64,000 nucleotides of DNA from an uncultured Poribacteria bacterium (GCA_951828515.1 OX639992.1:1240001-1304000), one strand, 5' to 3'; shown: positions 53,140-62,982, numbered from the stretch's first letter. Made by a program: numbers and translations. The notes: generated by a model from the letters alone, not told the origin.

Positions 53140-53493
53140 ATGAGAGAAATCAATTTTTATCGTACGACATCAGGGCATTCTCCAGTTGAGCAATTTTTAG
53201 ATTCCCTTACTGCAAGGCAAGGCGCTAAAGTTACTTGGGTATTCCGATTGATTGAAGAATTGGAATTCATTCCGAAACAATACTTTAAAAAGTTGGTTGA
53301 TACAGATGATATATGGGAGGTGCGCGTCAGAGTTGGTAGAGACACTTTTAGACTTTTATCCTTTTTTGACGGTCCAAAGGTGGTCGTTCTTAATCATGTT
53401 TTTGCCAAGCAAACACAAAAGATTCCGAGGTCTGACATTCGCCTAGCGGAACGGAGAAAACGAGATTATTTTAGGAGAAAAAACGATGAGTGA
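53140..53493 (+). CDS. higB: HigB/RelE-like toxin (phage Gp49-type)
   Basis: A 117-residue basic protein of the RelE/HigB-like Gp49 group: [45 protein letters not shown] and [30 protein letters not shown]. These are mRNA-cleaving ribosome-dependent toxins. An HTH partner begins eight bases before its stop, a standard toxin-first (HigBA) order. ATG 53140 is used; TTG 53131 is possible. Function rests on family and gene order. Confidence 0.8.
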   Translation: MREINFYRTTSGHSPVEQFLDSLTARQGAKVTWVFRLIEELEFIPKQYFKKLVDTDDIWEVRVRVGRDTFRLLSFFDGPKVVVLNHVFAKQTQKIPRSDIRLAERRKRDYFRRKNDE

Positions 53494-53761
53494 CTTAAAG
53501 CAATACGTCGAAAAACGTAAAGCCAGAGACCCTGAATTTGCCGAGAATTACGAGACTGGTTATTTGGAGTTCAAGATCGGAGTTCTCCTTCGGCAAGCCC
53601 GCGAGGAGGCTGGCTTAACCCAAGAAGAGGTCGCACAAAAATTGAATACTAAGAAATCTGCTATCTCAAGAATAGAAAACCATGCGGAAGATGTTAGGTT
53701 GTCAACTTTAGGAAAGTATGCAAGAGTACTCGGAAAGAAATTGTATTTATCAGTTGGATAA
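53486..53761 (+). CDS. higA: HigA-like antitoxin (XRE-family helix-turn-helix)
   Basis: A 91-residue protein with an N-terminal 30-residue helix and an XRE-type helix-turn-helix: [50 protein letters not shown] (about 33-82). It overlaps the toxin stop by eight bases. As antitoxin it would bind HigB and repress the pair's promoter. ATG 53486 has TTAGGAG upstream. Confidence 0.85.
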   Translation: MSDLKQYVEKRKARDPEFAENYETGYLEFKIGVLLRQAREEAGLTQEEVAQKLNTKKSAISRIENHAEDVRLSTLGKYARVLGKKLYLSVG

Positions 53762-53777
53762 ATAAGGAGCAATATTC

Positions 53778-54575
53778 ATGGGAAAATTTAGACTTGCCTG
53801 TCACCTCATCCAGTTTGGTGGTGAACAGCAGGAAAATCCAGAAAAAGTGTTGCGCGAAGTCGCCGATGCCGGTTGGGACGGGGTCGAAAGTGTTCCTATG
53901 GAGGACGCAGAAGGACTCGTTGAAATGGCGACGCTTGCCCGGAGTCTCGGACTCCATATCGTCAACGCAGGTGGTGCAGGACTTGACAAGATAAAGTTCA
54001 ACATCACCCTCGGCAACAATGCCGCTGAAGTCCCATCATTACGTCGGAGTGAATGGGGCGGTGCCGATCCAAGCGATGCGGATTTTGAGAACGCTGCACG
54101 AACCTTAGACGACATCCTCGCGTTCTGCGACGCACACCACATCAAAGGCTTCCATCACGCCCATCTCGGTACAATGCTTGAGACGGTCGAGGATGCGGAA
54201 CGCCTCTTGGCAGCCGCACCGAGTCTCTGGCTGCTGTTTGATACAGGGCACATGCTCGCTGCGGGGAGCGATCCGATGCAGGTTTTTGAGAGCGAAAATT
54301 TGCGTAACCGGATTGGACATGTGCATCTTAAGGACTGCCACGCCGACGATCCTGCAACATGGGATTACAGAACACAACGTTTTGGCGAGCAGGCGCGTTT
54401 TGCTGAGCTTGGTGCGGGAAATCTGGGGCTTGATGTCAAAGCGGCACTCGAAGGACTCGAATCCGTCGGTTATGACGGATGGGTCTCTGTCGAACTTGAT
54501 CGTCCATATCCGCCACGTCCGCCCGCCGAAGCCGCTGTGGTTAATCGAGAATACCTGCGGAGTCTGGGATATTGA
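53778..54575 (+). CDS. sugar phosphate isomerase/epimerase (xylose isomerase-like TIM barrel)
   Basis: A 265-residue TIM-barrel protein of the AP endonuclease 2/xylose-isomerase-like group. FRLACHLIQFGG begins strand 1, GWDGVESVPM strand 2. Metal-site strands are LWLLFDTGHMLAAGSDP, IGHVHLKDCHADDPATWDYR and GWVSVELDRPYPPRPP. Typical members isomerise or epimerise sugars or inositols. ATG 53778 follows AAGGAGC, 17 bases after the HigA gene. Substrate unknown; metal-ligand residues E, D, H and E are all visible. Confidence 0.85.
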   Translation: MGKFRLACHLIQFGGEQQENPEKVLREVADAGWDGVESVPMEDAEGLVEMATLARSLGLHIVNAGGAGLDKIKFNITLGNNAAEVPSLRRSEWGGADPSDADFENAARTLDDILAFCDAHHIKGFHHAHLGTMLETVEDAERLLAAAPSLWLLFDTGHMLAAGSDPMQVFESENLRNRIGHVHLKDCHADDPATWDYRTQRFGEQARFAELGAGNLGLDVKAALEGLESVGYDGWVSVELDRPYPPRPPAEAAVVNREYLRSLGY

Positions 54576-54600
54576 ACAAAGGGATCGGGAAGTTTGGATG

Positions 54601-54873
54601 TTATTCTGGTTGTAGGTCGCTATTTAATATAAAAACGACAAAGGCTTCTGGGTCTTGGCGGCAGTTTTCAAAAAAACCACTCATGTATTGATAGACTATC
54701 CGTGTAAGTCTCCGCTGTGCTAAGTCCCCTTTTTTAGGATTGTCCAGTAAACCTTCCATTACCTTGATTTCGTTCAACAGTCTCTGTTCAGAACCTGGAT
54801 CAAGTTTAAGGAGTTGGGTTACTCTGCCTTGCTTGAGAAATTCTTTACTAATCAGTTTCATGTTTGTAGCCAT
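54601..54873 (-). CDS. hypothetical small protein
   Basis: A 90-residue protein I do not recognise: MATNMKLISKEFLKQGRVTQ, LLNEIKVMEGLLDNPKKGDLAQRRLTRIVYQYMSGFF, then a C-terminal FVVFILNSDLQPE. It is helical and moderately charged. The start at 54873 is secure: CGAAGGAG lies six bases upstream on the minus strand. It is convergent with the TIM-barrel gene. No function assigned. Confidence 0.7.
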   Translation of the reverse strand: MATNMKLISKEFLKQGRVTQLLKLDPGSEQRLLNEIKVMEGLLDNPKKGDLAQRRLTRIVYQYMSGFFENCRQDPEAFVVFILNSDLQPE

Positions 54874-55173
54874 AAGAAACTCCTTCGTTAGGTTTATCAA
54901 TATCCTAACATTTTTAGGGAAGAAAGGATATAGAAAAATTCAGAAAGAGTCGAAAATCGGAGGGTCTTGTTTGGGCGTTTCTCTCCTCCTACAGGGGAAT
55001 TGTCAGTTATACGTAAACTACCAGTTTGCGGTACAAATAGGCTTCAGTGGTCGGCAGTTGGTGATTGTCTGAATCGCGATTTATGGGATTTAGAAATTTA
55101 CAGGATTGGAAATAGAGGAAATACCCAAGCAAAGACACCCCACCAGCGGTGCGGGAACTGGGGTCGGGAAATT
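54874..55173. other. intergenic region with dispersed-repeat sequence
   Basis: About 300 bases between two minus-strand genes. CAGTGGTCGGCAGTTGGTGA (55045-55064) resembles CAGCGGTCGGCAAGTTGTCA at 60892-60911, and GTCTGAATCGCGATTTATGG (from 55067) is a motif common in dispersed repeats. No gene seen. Confidence 0.4.
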
Positions 55174-58047
55174 TTAAAACGAGTCAGCTATATCCATTTG
55201 TTCATCAAGCGAGATGTGGAACATGCCGTGGTCGCGGGTTCCGACGTACAGTCGGTCGTTACTGATAACGAGAGACATAATAAGACTATTGGGGACATCT
55301 GCGGAAAGCAGTTCCCATTTGCCGTGAGTATCTAAGCGGTAGGCACCGGTATCGCCGACACCGTAGATTGTCGTACCGTCTGCGGCGAATTTGTCTATGA
55401 CGATACGTATCCGGTTTTTATCGGTGATGACCCGCCAGTGTTCTCCAGTTCGGGAGGTCAAGACCCCTTTGTCGGTTGCGACACAAACGGTTGAACCTGC
55501 GAAGGTAATCTCCCTGAAATACGCGAAATGGATCGGCAGCGTTGGCGTGATGTCTTTCCAACTATCTCCGCCGTCAAGGGATTGCAACAATTTTCCGTCC
55601 CCATTACCGACATAGACAGTTTTCCCAGAAACAGCTACTACAGAGTGGAAATTGACGCGGACTAACCCTGTGTCTGTCCATTCGGGACTGCCGAGTTTCC
55701 ATTTGAAAAGATGGTTCTTGTATTCAACGTAAAATGTTCCACGACCGACGGCGAAGGCACTGATCCACGTGCGTTTCTTTCTCAGTAGCCGCAACATATA
55801 AGTTGCGGCATCCGCTTTGTCTGGTGCTGGCTCGGTTTCAAAGGTGGGAACACCGTGGATGGGGATGAATTTCTCGCCCGCAGGGGATATGCGGAAGATA
55901 CTCGGTTTATTCTCCTTAATTGAAATGGCGTAGAGGGCGTTATCAGCGATTGTTAGTTTTAGGTTTGCATAAAAATCGGTATCCAATTTGGGTGTGTGCT
56001 CGTGGATATCAAAGCGAATACTGCGCCAAGTTTCACCCCCATCAGTTGACTGAACAATGTCCCCACCGATACGCATATATAGTTTGTGATTTAGGGCAAT
56101 CAAGTCGTACATTGCAGGTCCTGTCATTCCGTCAACATAAGGGTGCCATGACTGACCGGCATCGGTTGTGCGACTGATCCCGAATGCATCGGCTTTGTAA
56201 AATGTACTCTCATCAATAGCCACTGCTGGAAATCTCGGTGTCAGAATTGAACTAATGTTAGATCTGAGGGAGGTCCAGGTTTTCCCACCATCAATGGATC
56301 GAAACTCGGTTACGCCAAGGACGAAGAGCGTCTTCCGTACAGCCAAAACCTGTATAGCAGAGTCAAAGTGCATGATTTGAGATTCATCGGTAGGTGTTAT
56401 TTCAGTCCATGAATCTCCAAAATCTTCGGAGTGGAAGATTCTTTTGGGTACGTAGTCACTGACATTTTTTGATGTACGATTTTCCAATAAAATAATGTCA
56501 CGCGCTATTCCGACATAGAGGTTGTTTTCGTCGACGGTTAAGACGTAAACAGCCCCAGGTATATCGGTGAGGACTTGTCGCCAGTTGCTTGAATCAAGGC
56601 GATAAAGTCCTTGGTTTGTGCCAGCGAATAGGGTGTTTCCGATTGCAACGACTGTATAAATCCGTCTCTCTGTCAATCCGTTGTTTAGAGGGGTCCAGTG
56701 CTGACCAGCATCGGTAGATCGGAAGATCCCTTTCTCTCTAAGTGCAAGATACAGGATTATACCAACTTGTGGACTGTGTTTTTGGATTGCCTCCGTGACG
56801 ATGAGACCACTGGCGACACCTTTGGGACGCTGTCCAAGGGGATTCCACGTTTCACCTACATTGTCTGAAGCGAACACCTTATCAGCGGAGACAGTATAAA
56901 GGATACCTTGGTGTTCTGTCATAGGCACTTGGTACTGTCCGCTGGGGATATCGGCGTTAATAAGTACCCATGTTGCGTCAGGTGTCAATTTATAGATTCC
57001 TGTTTTTGCGGCAGCGTAGATTGTTCCGTCAGCCGCTTCAAAGATGTTAGAAACGATACTGCCTTTCGGTCCGATTGACTGTGTCCACTGTGAATTGGAA
57101 AACTGATCTGCCTCGTCGTCTGATGTGTTCGTTGTGAGGGTAGTCTGTGAGGTTTGTATGCCGGCACCGCTGTTTTTACCGGGGATAATTGTTCTACCGA
57201 TCTGATTCCGTACTGCAGGTTTTGCGACAATCTCAAGGTAGATAGGTTCATCAACGAGTTCAATGGTAGGTTCAGATTGTGCGTCGAAACTGTATGGCTG
57301 CTGAAACCGGAGGAGGTATTGACCACCGATGCCTAAGAGTATCACTAAGACGACCGAGGCACCGAGAGCTGCCAAAGGGAGTAAGGGTTTCTTATCCGGT
57401 GGCGTTGACGTTGGTTTCAGGTCGGCAATCTGTCGCATGACGTTCTCAATGAGAGTGTCAGACAATTGCACACCGTTAAGGGTTTCTCGGACCAATGCTT
57501 CTTCTTTTTGTAGACGTTTGCGTGCCCGGTGGAGTCGGCTTTTAATTGTGTTCACCGACACGCCTAAAAATTTGCCGATCTCTTTGGTCGTCATTTCACC
57601 GAGGTAGTAGAGTGTCACGACGGTGCGTTCACTCTCTGGGAGTTTCTCCAGAAGCATCTTGACAAGATTCTGGCGACGATTGGCGGTTTCAGTTTCCGTA
57701 TGATGCAAGTGGGAAGCCTCTTGTATCTCTTTTGGAAGTGTATCCTCTAAGGATTGCATATTCAATCTGCCCATTTTAACTTTATTCCGCTTTATCCAAT
57801 TAGTGCAGAGCCGGTTGGCGATGACATAAAGCCATCCAGAAAATCGGTTTGGATCCTTTAATGTCCCAAGTTTTTTATAGACTTGGATAAAGGTGTCTTG
57901 GGTAATTTCTTCGGCAATTTGGAAATCCCCAATTTTCCGGCATATTAAGGCATGAACGCCCTTTTGGTGCTTCCGCATTAATGTACTGAATGCTTCATCG
58001 TCGCCCGACAAAATTCTGCAAATCAGTCGCACATCGTTATCTACCAT
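55174..58047 (-). CDS. transmembrane ECF-type sigma factor with Asp-box (BNR/sialidase-like) propeller ectodomain
   Basis: A 957-residue paralogue of the protein at 20000-22984. Sigma regions: DEAFSTLMRKHQKGVHALI, AEEITQDTFIQVYKKL, GWLYVIANRLCTNWI, SERTVVTLYYLGEMTTKEIG and SRLHRARKRL. One membrane helix (about 222-245, LAALGASVVLVILLGIGGQY) and the juxtamembrane PYSFDAQSEPTIELVD follow. The ectodomain has seven Asp-boxes: ASDNVGETW, STDAGQHW, SEDFGDSW, SIDGGKTW, TTDAGQSW, STDGGETW, SLDGGDSW. It lacks the 37-residue duplication of its paralogue. The start has GGAG upstream on the minus strand. Unlike the other two it is not next to a DUF5916 gene. Confidence 0.85.
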   Translation of the reverse strand: MVDNDVRLICRILSGDDEAFSTLMRKHQKGVHALICRKIGDFQIAEEITQDTFIQVYKKLGTLKDPNRFSGWLYVIANRLCTNWIKRNKVKMGRLNMQSLEDTLPKEIQEASHLHHTETETANRRQNLVKMLLEKLPESERTVVTLYYLGEMTTKEIGKFLGVSVNTIKSRLHRARKRLQKEEALVRETLNGVQLSDTLIENVMRQIADLKPTSTPPDKKPLLPLAALGASVVLVILLGIGGQYLLRFQQPYSFDAQSEPTIELVDEPIYLEIVAKPAVRNQIGRTIIPGKNSGAGIQTSQTTLTTNTSDDEADQFSNSQWTQSIGPKGSIVSNIFEAADGTIYAAAKTGIYKLTPDATWVLINADIPSGQYQVPMTEHQGILYTVSADKVFASDNVGETWNPLGQRPKGVASGLIVTEAIQKHSPQVGIILYLALREKGIFRSTDAGQHWTPLNNGLTERRIYTVVAIGNTLFAGTNQGLYRLDSSNWRQVLTDIPGAVYVLTVDENNLYVGIARDIILLENRTSKNVSDYVPKRIFHSEDFGDSWTEITPTDESQIMHFDSAIQVLAVRKTLFVLGVTEFRSIDGGKTWTSLRSNISSILTPRFPAVAIDESTFYKADAFGISRTTDAGQSWHPYVDGMTGPAMYDLIALNHKLYMRIGGDIVQSTDGGETWRSIRFDIHEHTPKLDTDFYANLKLTIADNALYAISIKENKPSIFRISPAGEKFIPIHGVPTFETEPAPDKADAATYMLRLLRKKRTWISAFAVGRGTFYVEYKNHLFKWKLGSPEWTDTGLVRVNFHSVVAVSGKTVYVGNGDGKLLQSLDGGDSWKDITPTLPIHFAYFREITFAGSTVCVATDKGVLTSRTGEHWRVITDKNRIRIVIDKFAADGTTIYGVGDTGAYRLDTHGKWELLSADVPNSLIMSLVISNDRLYVGTRDHGMFHISLDEQMDIADSF

Positions 58048-58532
58048 CAGAATTCTCCAAAGTCTTGGTTAATGTATCATTCCCTTGGTTAATTAACGAT
58101 CTTCGTTAAAAGTTTAATGGAATTACACTATCCATTTTAATTAAAAGACACAGTTTATTGTGGAAAGGGTGCATTTATACGAAAAATTTCTGAAAAATCG
58201 ATTTTTTTGTATTGGGGACTTACGCGAAATAAAAGAAAAAGAGTATATTTTGCTGAAAAGTCGTCATTTTGTTTCATTTAACCCGCCAAATCCCCTTATC
58301 AGGGACTTAACGGGAAATGTGTACGTCATAATTTTTTTACAGATTTGACGACTCGTTTAGGAAAAATATTTTACGGAGAACCCACGGTGTGTGCCTATTG
58401 CTTTTAATTGTAGCATAAAATGCATTTGTTATTTGAGGCTTTCTTGTTCATATAGTAAAGTCCACAATTAATTATATCTAAAGATTGGCGAGGATACAAT
58501 CCTTGCCAGTGATCCTAAAATCTACCATAGAT
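58048..58532. other. intergenic region with promoter-side repeats
   Basis: About 485 bases. CTTGGTTAAT occurs twice at 58064-58073 and 58083-58092, just upstream of the minus-strand sigma gene; the 19-base spacing suits an operator. Sequence around 58125-58165 (AATTAAAAGACACAG, GAAAGGGTGCAT) is repeated around 60837-60873. A short 62-codon frame at 58160 is not convincing. No gene seen. Confidence 0.4.
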
Positions 58533-60341
58533 TCACTCCCAAGTCGCATCCTGCATCAAACTGGCTTGAAGATTGAAGAGTTGTGCGTAAAGTCCGCCAG
58601 TTTTCATCAACTGCTCATGCTCACCTTGTTCTATGATCTTGCCATCGTCTAAAACAATAATCCAATCGGCGTTGATAGTTGCCGCTAATCGGTGCGTAAT
58701 GAAAAGCGTCGTCACGTCAGACATCATTTCCTTTAGTTTCATGAATAATTCATATTCTGCTCTCGGATCAAGCGCAGCCGAGGGTTCGTCGAGCATGAAG
58801 AAACTCCCCTGCTTTGCCAATGCCCTGGCGAGTCCAACTTTTTTCCATTGTCCGCCGGAAAGCTCGGTGCCACCGAACTCTTTCGATAAAATCTCAGAAA
58901 GCATATTCGCATCTATTTCCGCGGATGGCGCAAAACCTGCCTCGTCCAAAACTCGCACGACATCCCTATCAGATCCTTGACCGAGTAGCACATTCTCAGC
59001 AAGTGTCAAGGCGTACTGGCTCGAATCTTGAAATAAGACTTTCGTATGTCTGAACCATTCTGATGTGTTAGTAGAAGAAAGCGGAACCTCATTAACGAGA
59101 ATTTGCCCTTCCGTTGGTGGATATAATCCGATAGCCATCTTCGCGATTGTGCTTTTACCTGCAGCATTCTCACCAACAAGCGCCGTCATCTTGCCCGGCT
59201 GCAACTCCAGGTTGACATCTTTCACAGCGAACGCATCCGATCCGGGATACTTAAACGAAACCCCCTCAAAAGTAATCGTCGGTAGCTTTCCGTTCTTGAG
59301 CAGATTGGGCATTTGTGGGGCACTACTTTCGCTTTCTTCCGCCGGGACTTCCATCTTCAGCACCCTTCGGATGCTTAATACATACAACCCATGCTCGAAC
59401 AGCGAGGAAGCCCCCACAAAAACCTGATACGAAACGCCCTGTGTTCGGGTAACCGTCTGAATGTACATCGCTACCATACCGACGGTCACCGCGCCAGCCT
59501 CAATAGATCGCACGGTCATGAACAACACAAGCACAAAACCCGCTGCCATACACAACCCACCTACAATTTGATAAACCATTCGCTTAAGACTTTGGCGACG
59601 CTCCGCGGTGAACCAAGTCCTAAAAATTTGACTATATTTGTCAAAAAGCCAATGCATCGCATTCCAAATACGGAGTTCTCTACAGGTTGTTCTACCCGAC
59701 CAGATCCCTGATAAAAAACCCATCTTTCTCCGGAGGATTGACAATCTCTCGGTCAATTCCCAACTCTGTTTGATAATGCGTTGATCTAAAAGGATATATG
59801 GAAGTATAATCGTAACGACAGCTACCGCTAACCAAGGGCTTAACTGACTCAGTAGCCAGAACATCGACGCAAACATGACTAAATTGCTGCCTAAACGGAC
59901 AGTCGCCGTAAAGATCTGTGGAATCCGGTCTTTTGTGCCGTTAGCCATCTCCAAATTATTATAAATCTTCTCGGATTCAAGCGAAATATAGGGCAACTTT
60001 GAGGTTTTTTCCATCAGATCCATCGTAATATCATTCAGGAGATGGTTCGACAGAACACCGCCAAGCCAATCCCGCAGCGGCGTAATAATCCGATCCGCCG
60101 CGAAGATACCGCCTTGAAGCGCAAACACAAGACCTACTTCGCCAAGCGTCGCTGTTCCTTGAATATAGTCAAGCGATAGGTCAACAACTTTACTAAAAAT
60201 ATAAAGACTCGCAACCGGTTCAAGGCTTGAAATCAGAGCCATTAAGATCGTAGATACAGCCAAGAGAAAATGTCTGCGCAACACTATCCCTAATACCCAG
60301 AAAATCGCCATGAGTCGATGAAAGACATTGTTCCTTTCCAT
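58533..60341 (-). CDS. ABC transporter, fused permease/ATPase
   Basis: A 602-residue half-transporter with six predicted helices in the first 320 residues, then Walker A GENAAGKSTI (about 395-404), Q-loop LFQDSSQYALT, signature ELSGGQWKKVG (about 497-507), Walker B FFMLDEPSAALD and switch FITHRLAAT. The signature keeps LSGGQ. It lacks a peptidase domain, so it is a general exporter of the type IV class, akin to those near lantibiotic or peptide loci. The start at 60341 has AAGGAGA upstream; an earlier codon at 60383 has no such site. Partner or substrate unknown. Confidence 0.88.
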   Translation of the reverse strand: MERNNVFHRLMAIFWVLGIVLRRHFLLAVSTILMALISSLEPVASLYIFSKVVDLSLDYIQGTATLGEVGLVFALQGGIFAADRIITPLRDWLGGVLSNHLLNDITMDLMEKTSKLPYISLESEKIYNNLEMANGTKDRIPQIFTATVRLGSNLVMFASMFWLLSQLSPWLAVAVVTIILPYILLDQRIIKQSWELTERLSILRRKMGFLSGIWSGRTTCRELRIWNAMHWLFDKYSQIFRTWFTAERRQSLKRMVYQIVGGLCMAAGFVLVLFMTVRSIEAGAVTVGMVAMYIQTVTRTQGVSYQVFVGASSLFEHGLYVLSIRRVLKMEVPAEESESSAPQMPNLLKNGKLPTITFEGVSFKYPGSDAFAVKDVNLELQPGKMTALVGENAAGKSTIAKMAIGLYPPTEGQILVNEVPLSSTNTSEWFRHTKVLFQDSSQYALTLAENVLLGQGSDRDVVRVLDEAGFAPSAEIDANMLSEILSKEFGGTELSGGQWKKVGLARALAKQGSFFMLDEPSAALDPRAEYELFMKLKEMMSDVTTLFITHRLAATINADWIIVLDDGKIIEQGEHEQLMKTGGLYAQLFNLQASLMQDATWE

Positions 60342-60745
60342 GGATACGTTCTCCTTCTTTTTAGATAGATTGATACCTACCAAACGCCGTTGCTGTTTCC
60401 AAAAAATTGTGTTTTAAAAGCCAGAGGTTGTGCCAATTTACCTCCCGAGGCTTTTCATCTTGAACTCCATCAAGAACTTCATCAATACACAACGTCTCAT
60501 CTTCACGAAAAAAAGATTGCATTCGCAATCGATTTACTGCAAAACCAGCCTGATCCCATCGGAGGGTATCCTAATCGGTTTTCCAAGAAGAAGTGAGGTC
60601 TGAGATTAGCATGTGAGACACCTCGCCATATTTTTGCTTGTGGATATCAGAGTGAAAGGTTATAGTAGATAGGTAAGAAGATCCCTGCCACGAATGCATT
60701 ATCAGCATACCCCTAACCGAGGCATGAGAAAGTTAGGAAGGGGCG

Positions 60746-60778
60746 GGGAGGGTGCCGGGCGATTACGGAGCCTCCCCA
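60746..60778. repeat. GC-rich hairpin
   Basis: GGGGAGG (60746-60752) and CCTCCCC (60772-60778) pair perfectly; an inner CCG/CGG may extend the structure. No T-run follows, so it is not a clear terminator. Confidence 0.4.
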
Positions 60779-60915
60779 TAAGTCAATGTGTTTGTTGGTT
60801 CATAGCTGTTAAATATGGTATTGCGCGCCGTTTTTATAATTAAAGACACATTTTATATCCGAAAGGGTGCATAATGAAGAGAATGGGTTGTCAGCGGTCG
60901 GCAAGTTGTCAGTAA

Positions 60916-60945
60916 GATCGCGACCGGGAGGTCGCTCCTATATAG
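60916..60945. repeat. REP-like hairpin, copy 1 (GCGACC stem)
   Basis: GCGACC (60920-60925) pairs with GGTCGC (60930-60935) around GGGA. Read on the minus strand, TAGGAGCGACCTCCCGGTCG has loop TCCC and matches the pattern of the copies at 63101 and 63238. Confidence 0.5.
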
Positions 60946-61359
60946 AAGGGAGATGACGCGTCAGCGTATAACGCTACCTGGTCCCCGCGCGGGAATGAAC
61001 TCATTTACAGTAAGTGAGTCGATGATTTCAGACAATAATATTCAACATCGGATTAACGCGACGATGTGTCGTTTGATGATTATACCGGATCACAAGATAC
61101 ACACAGCCTTCGTCATTGGACCGAAACTGTCCTCTTTTTCCAAAATTGACAAAGTGCGCGTGCTGACAAACGAGCATCAGGTTGCTGCCAACCAATACGA
61201 TGTTTTCGCGGAGGTCCCCAACTGCGATCCCCGTGGGTTCTCGACCTGTCCTGCCTTCAAAGGTTTTCACAGGATTGCAACACCGATTTGGACATAGCAG
61301 CGAACAAAAAATCGAGTCGACGAACCCGGTGCCCGTTGTATCCCTTTAACAGTGCGTTA

Positions 61360-62982
61360 TCATTTTCCCGCTAACCCAGCCGCGTGCCTTCCGGCAGCTG
61401 GGTCTCCAGCAGCATAGAACGTTCCACTATCTTTGTCAATATGGAGCATGGAAGGCGCAGCAATAGCACCCCCCTGCGCCCTAAGTTGATGACCACGATC
61501 AGCAAGTGCCTGCCGAACGCTCTCACTCACACTATCGTTGATAGTCAACGAGCCTGCTTGTCCAAATGTTTGCGCACGGTTCGGATTCGGGTCAAACGAA
61601 TCTTCGTGATGTGCAGTGGCGAAACGCGGTGCTGTGACAGCGGCTTCTGGTAGCATATCGAACTCAATGAAATCAAGCAGTAAATTCATTGCCGCTTGAT
61701 CTTGCAGATCACCACCGGCAACACTGATCGCTAAAATCGGGGCACCGTCTTTGAGAACGAGTGTTGGGGTGAGCGTGATTCTTGGACGCTTTCCGGGCTG
61801 GATACAGTTCGGATGCCCTGGTGTTGTATTGAGACTGCGTAAACGGTTGCCGTAACTGACACCTGTGGGACCGACCATACCTCCCGCGTGATAGACGTTA
61901 GCACTCGGTGTCGCAGAGACGACATTCCCCCACCGGTCGGCGACGGTACAGGTCGTCGTTCCACCGACTCCGGGTCGAAATACACCATCCGCCTTTAGCG
62001 ACTTCATGGTATCTACATCACCGGGTCTCACTTCATGAGATGCTTTTTGCATATCAATTAGCGGTCGGCGGATCTCAGTGTAGGCATCCGAAAGCAATGC
62101 GGACATTGGGACATCTACAAATTCTGGGTCGCCGTAGTAGGCATCGCGGTCAGCCATCGCTAATTTGAGTGCTTCTGTGACGACATGCACGTAATCTGCC
62201 GAGCAGTTGCCCATCGCTTTGAGATCGAAGCCTTCCAGTAGGCGCAGTGCCTGACAGAGATAAGGACCTTGTGTCCACGGACCGCACTTGTATACTGTAT
62301 ACCCTCGATATTCCACCGATACGGGATTTTCAACAAGTGTAACATGGGCAGCGAGGTCTGCCTTACGGAGAAATCCGCCCTTGTCAATGTAAAAACCTTC
62401 TAACGCATCGGCAATGTCGCTTTTAGCACCGTTCCGTCCGTAGAAACGATCGCTTGCGGCTTGGATTTTTTCCTCACGGCTCCCGGACGTTTTCTGTTCC
62501 GACTCCATCATCCGACGCAAGGTAACCGCCAAATCAGGATGCCAATCTGCCTCGCCAGCATCCAGCAGTGCCAGTGTGGGTGATACGATCTCCTCAAACG
62601 TCTTCGTGCCATACAACTTGAGTGTGGTCGTGCAGAGATCCACAACCGACGGGACGGGTGCCATTTTAATGTCGCCGTTTGGGATCCCGTTTTCCATGTA
62701 CCAATCAATAGCATCTTGAGAAAGCGGCGCACGTCCCTGCCCGGAGAGCGATTTCACTTCCTGTTTTTCCGAGTCAAAGATAAGGAGCGGCACCTCACCG
62801 CCAATGGAACAGGCACCGTGGTCTGTAACATTAAGCGCAAGAATCGTTCCCGCCGCGGCATCTGCGGCATTTCCGCCTGCTTCCAGAATCTCGATTCCTG
62901 CTGCGACTGCTTTCGCGCCACCCGCAGCAACAACGCCAGTTTTACTAACGGCTTTCCAACTGATTTCTTGAGTGTTCGGCAT
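61360..62982 (-). CDS. ggt: gamma-glutamyltransferase family protein
   Basis: A 540-residue Ntn-hydrolase of the gamma-glutamyltranspeptidase family, which is made as a precursor and cuts itself before a catalytic threonine. The expected site is GGTTTCTVADRWGNVVSATPS (about 341-361), with the Thr in TTCTVAD as the likely nucleophile. Upstream GGNAADAAAGTILALNV and GACSIGGEVPLLIF are typical of the large subunit. No signal peptide is seen, unlike the periplasmic enzyme, so it may be cytosolic. Start ATG 62982 follows GGGAG on the minus strand. It may degrade glutathione or gamma-glutamyl compounds. Confidence 0.88.
   Translation of the reverse strand: MPNTQEISWKAVSKTGVVAAGGAKAVAAGIEILEAGGNAADAAAGTILALNVTDHGACSIGGEVPLLIFDSEKQEVKSLSGQGRAPLSQDAIDWYMENGIPNGDIKMAPVPSVVDLCTTTLKLYGTKTFEEIVSPTLALLDAGEADWHPDLAVTLRRMMESEQKTSGSREEKIQAASDRFYGRNGAKSDIADALEGFYIDKGGFLRKADLAAHVTLVENPVSVEYRGYTVYKCGPWTQGPYLCQALRLLEGFDLKAMGNCSADYVHVVTEALKLAMADRDAYYGDPEFVDVPMSALLSDAYTEIRRPLIDMQKASHEVRPGDVDTMKSLKADGVFRPGVGGTTTCTVADRWGNVVSATPSANVYHAGGMVGPTGVSYGNRLRSLNTTPGHPNCIQPGKRPRITLTPTLVLKDGAPILAISVAGGDLQDQAAMNLLLDFIEFDMLPEAAVTAPRFATAHHEDSFDPNPNRAQTFGQAGSLTINDSVSESVRQALADRGHQLRAQGGAIAAPSMLHIDKDSGTFYAAGDPAAGRHAAGLAGK

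Larger units (their letters stand above)
60342..61359. other. long repeat-rich intergenic region
   Basis: About one kilobase without a convincing gene. It holds a GGGGAGG...CCTCCCC hairpin (60746-60778, seven-base stem), a leader-like repeat (60837-60873) shared with 58125-58165, CAGCGGTCGGCAAGTTGTCA (60892) and a hairpin with a GCGACC/GGTCGC stem (60920-60935). Short overlapping frames at 60953-61297 (plus) and 61028-61270 (minus) cannot be told apart, and neither is recognised. Confidence 0.5.

Noticed and set aside
58160-58348. A 62-codon frame after a repeated leader-like sequence
   Set aside because: AT-rich and without pattern. The second copy of the leader has no similar frame.
60953-61297. 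Opposing frames (114 codons plus; 80 codons minus at 61028-61270)
   Set aside because: Neither has a ribosome-binding site or a pattern I know; the choice between the strands is not supported.
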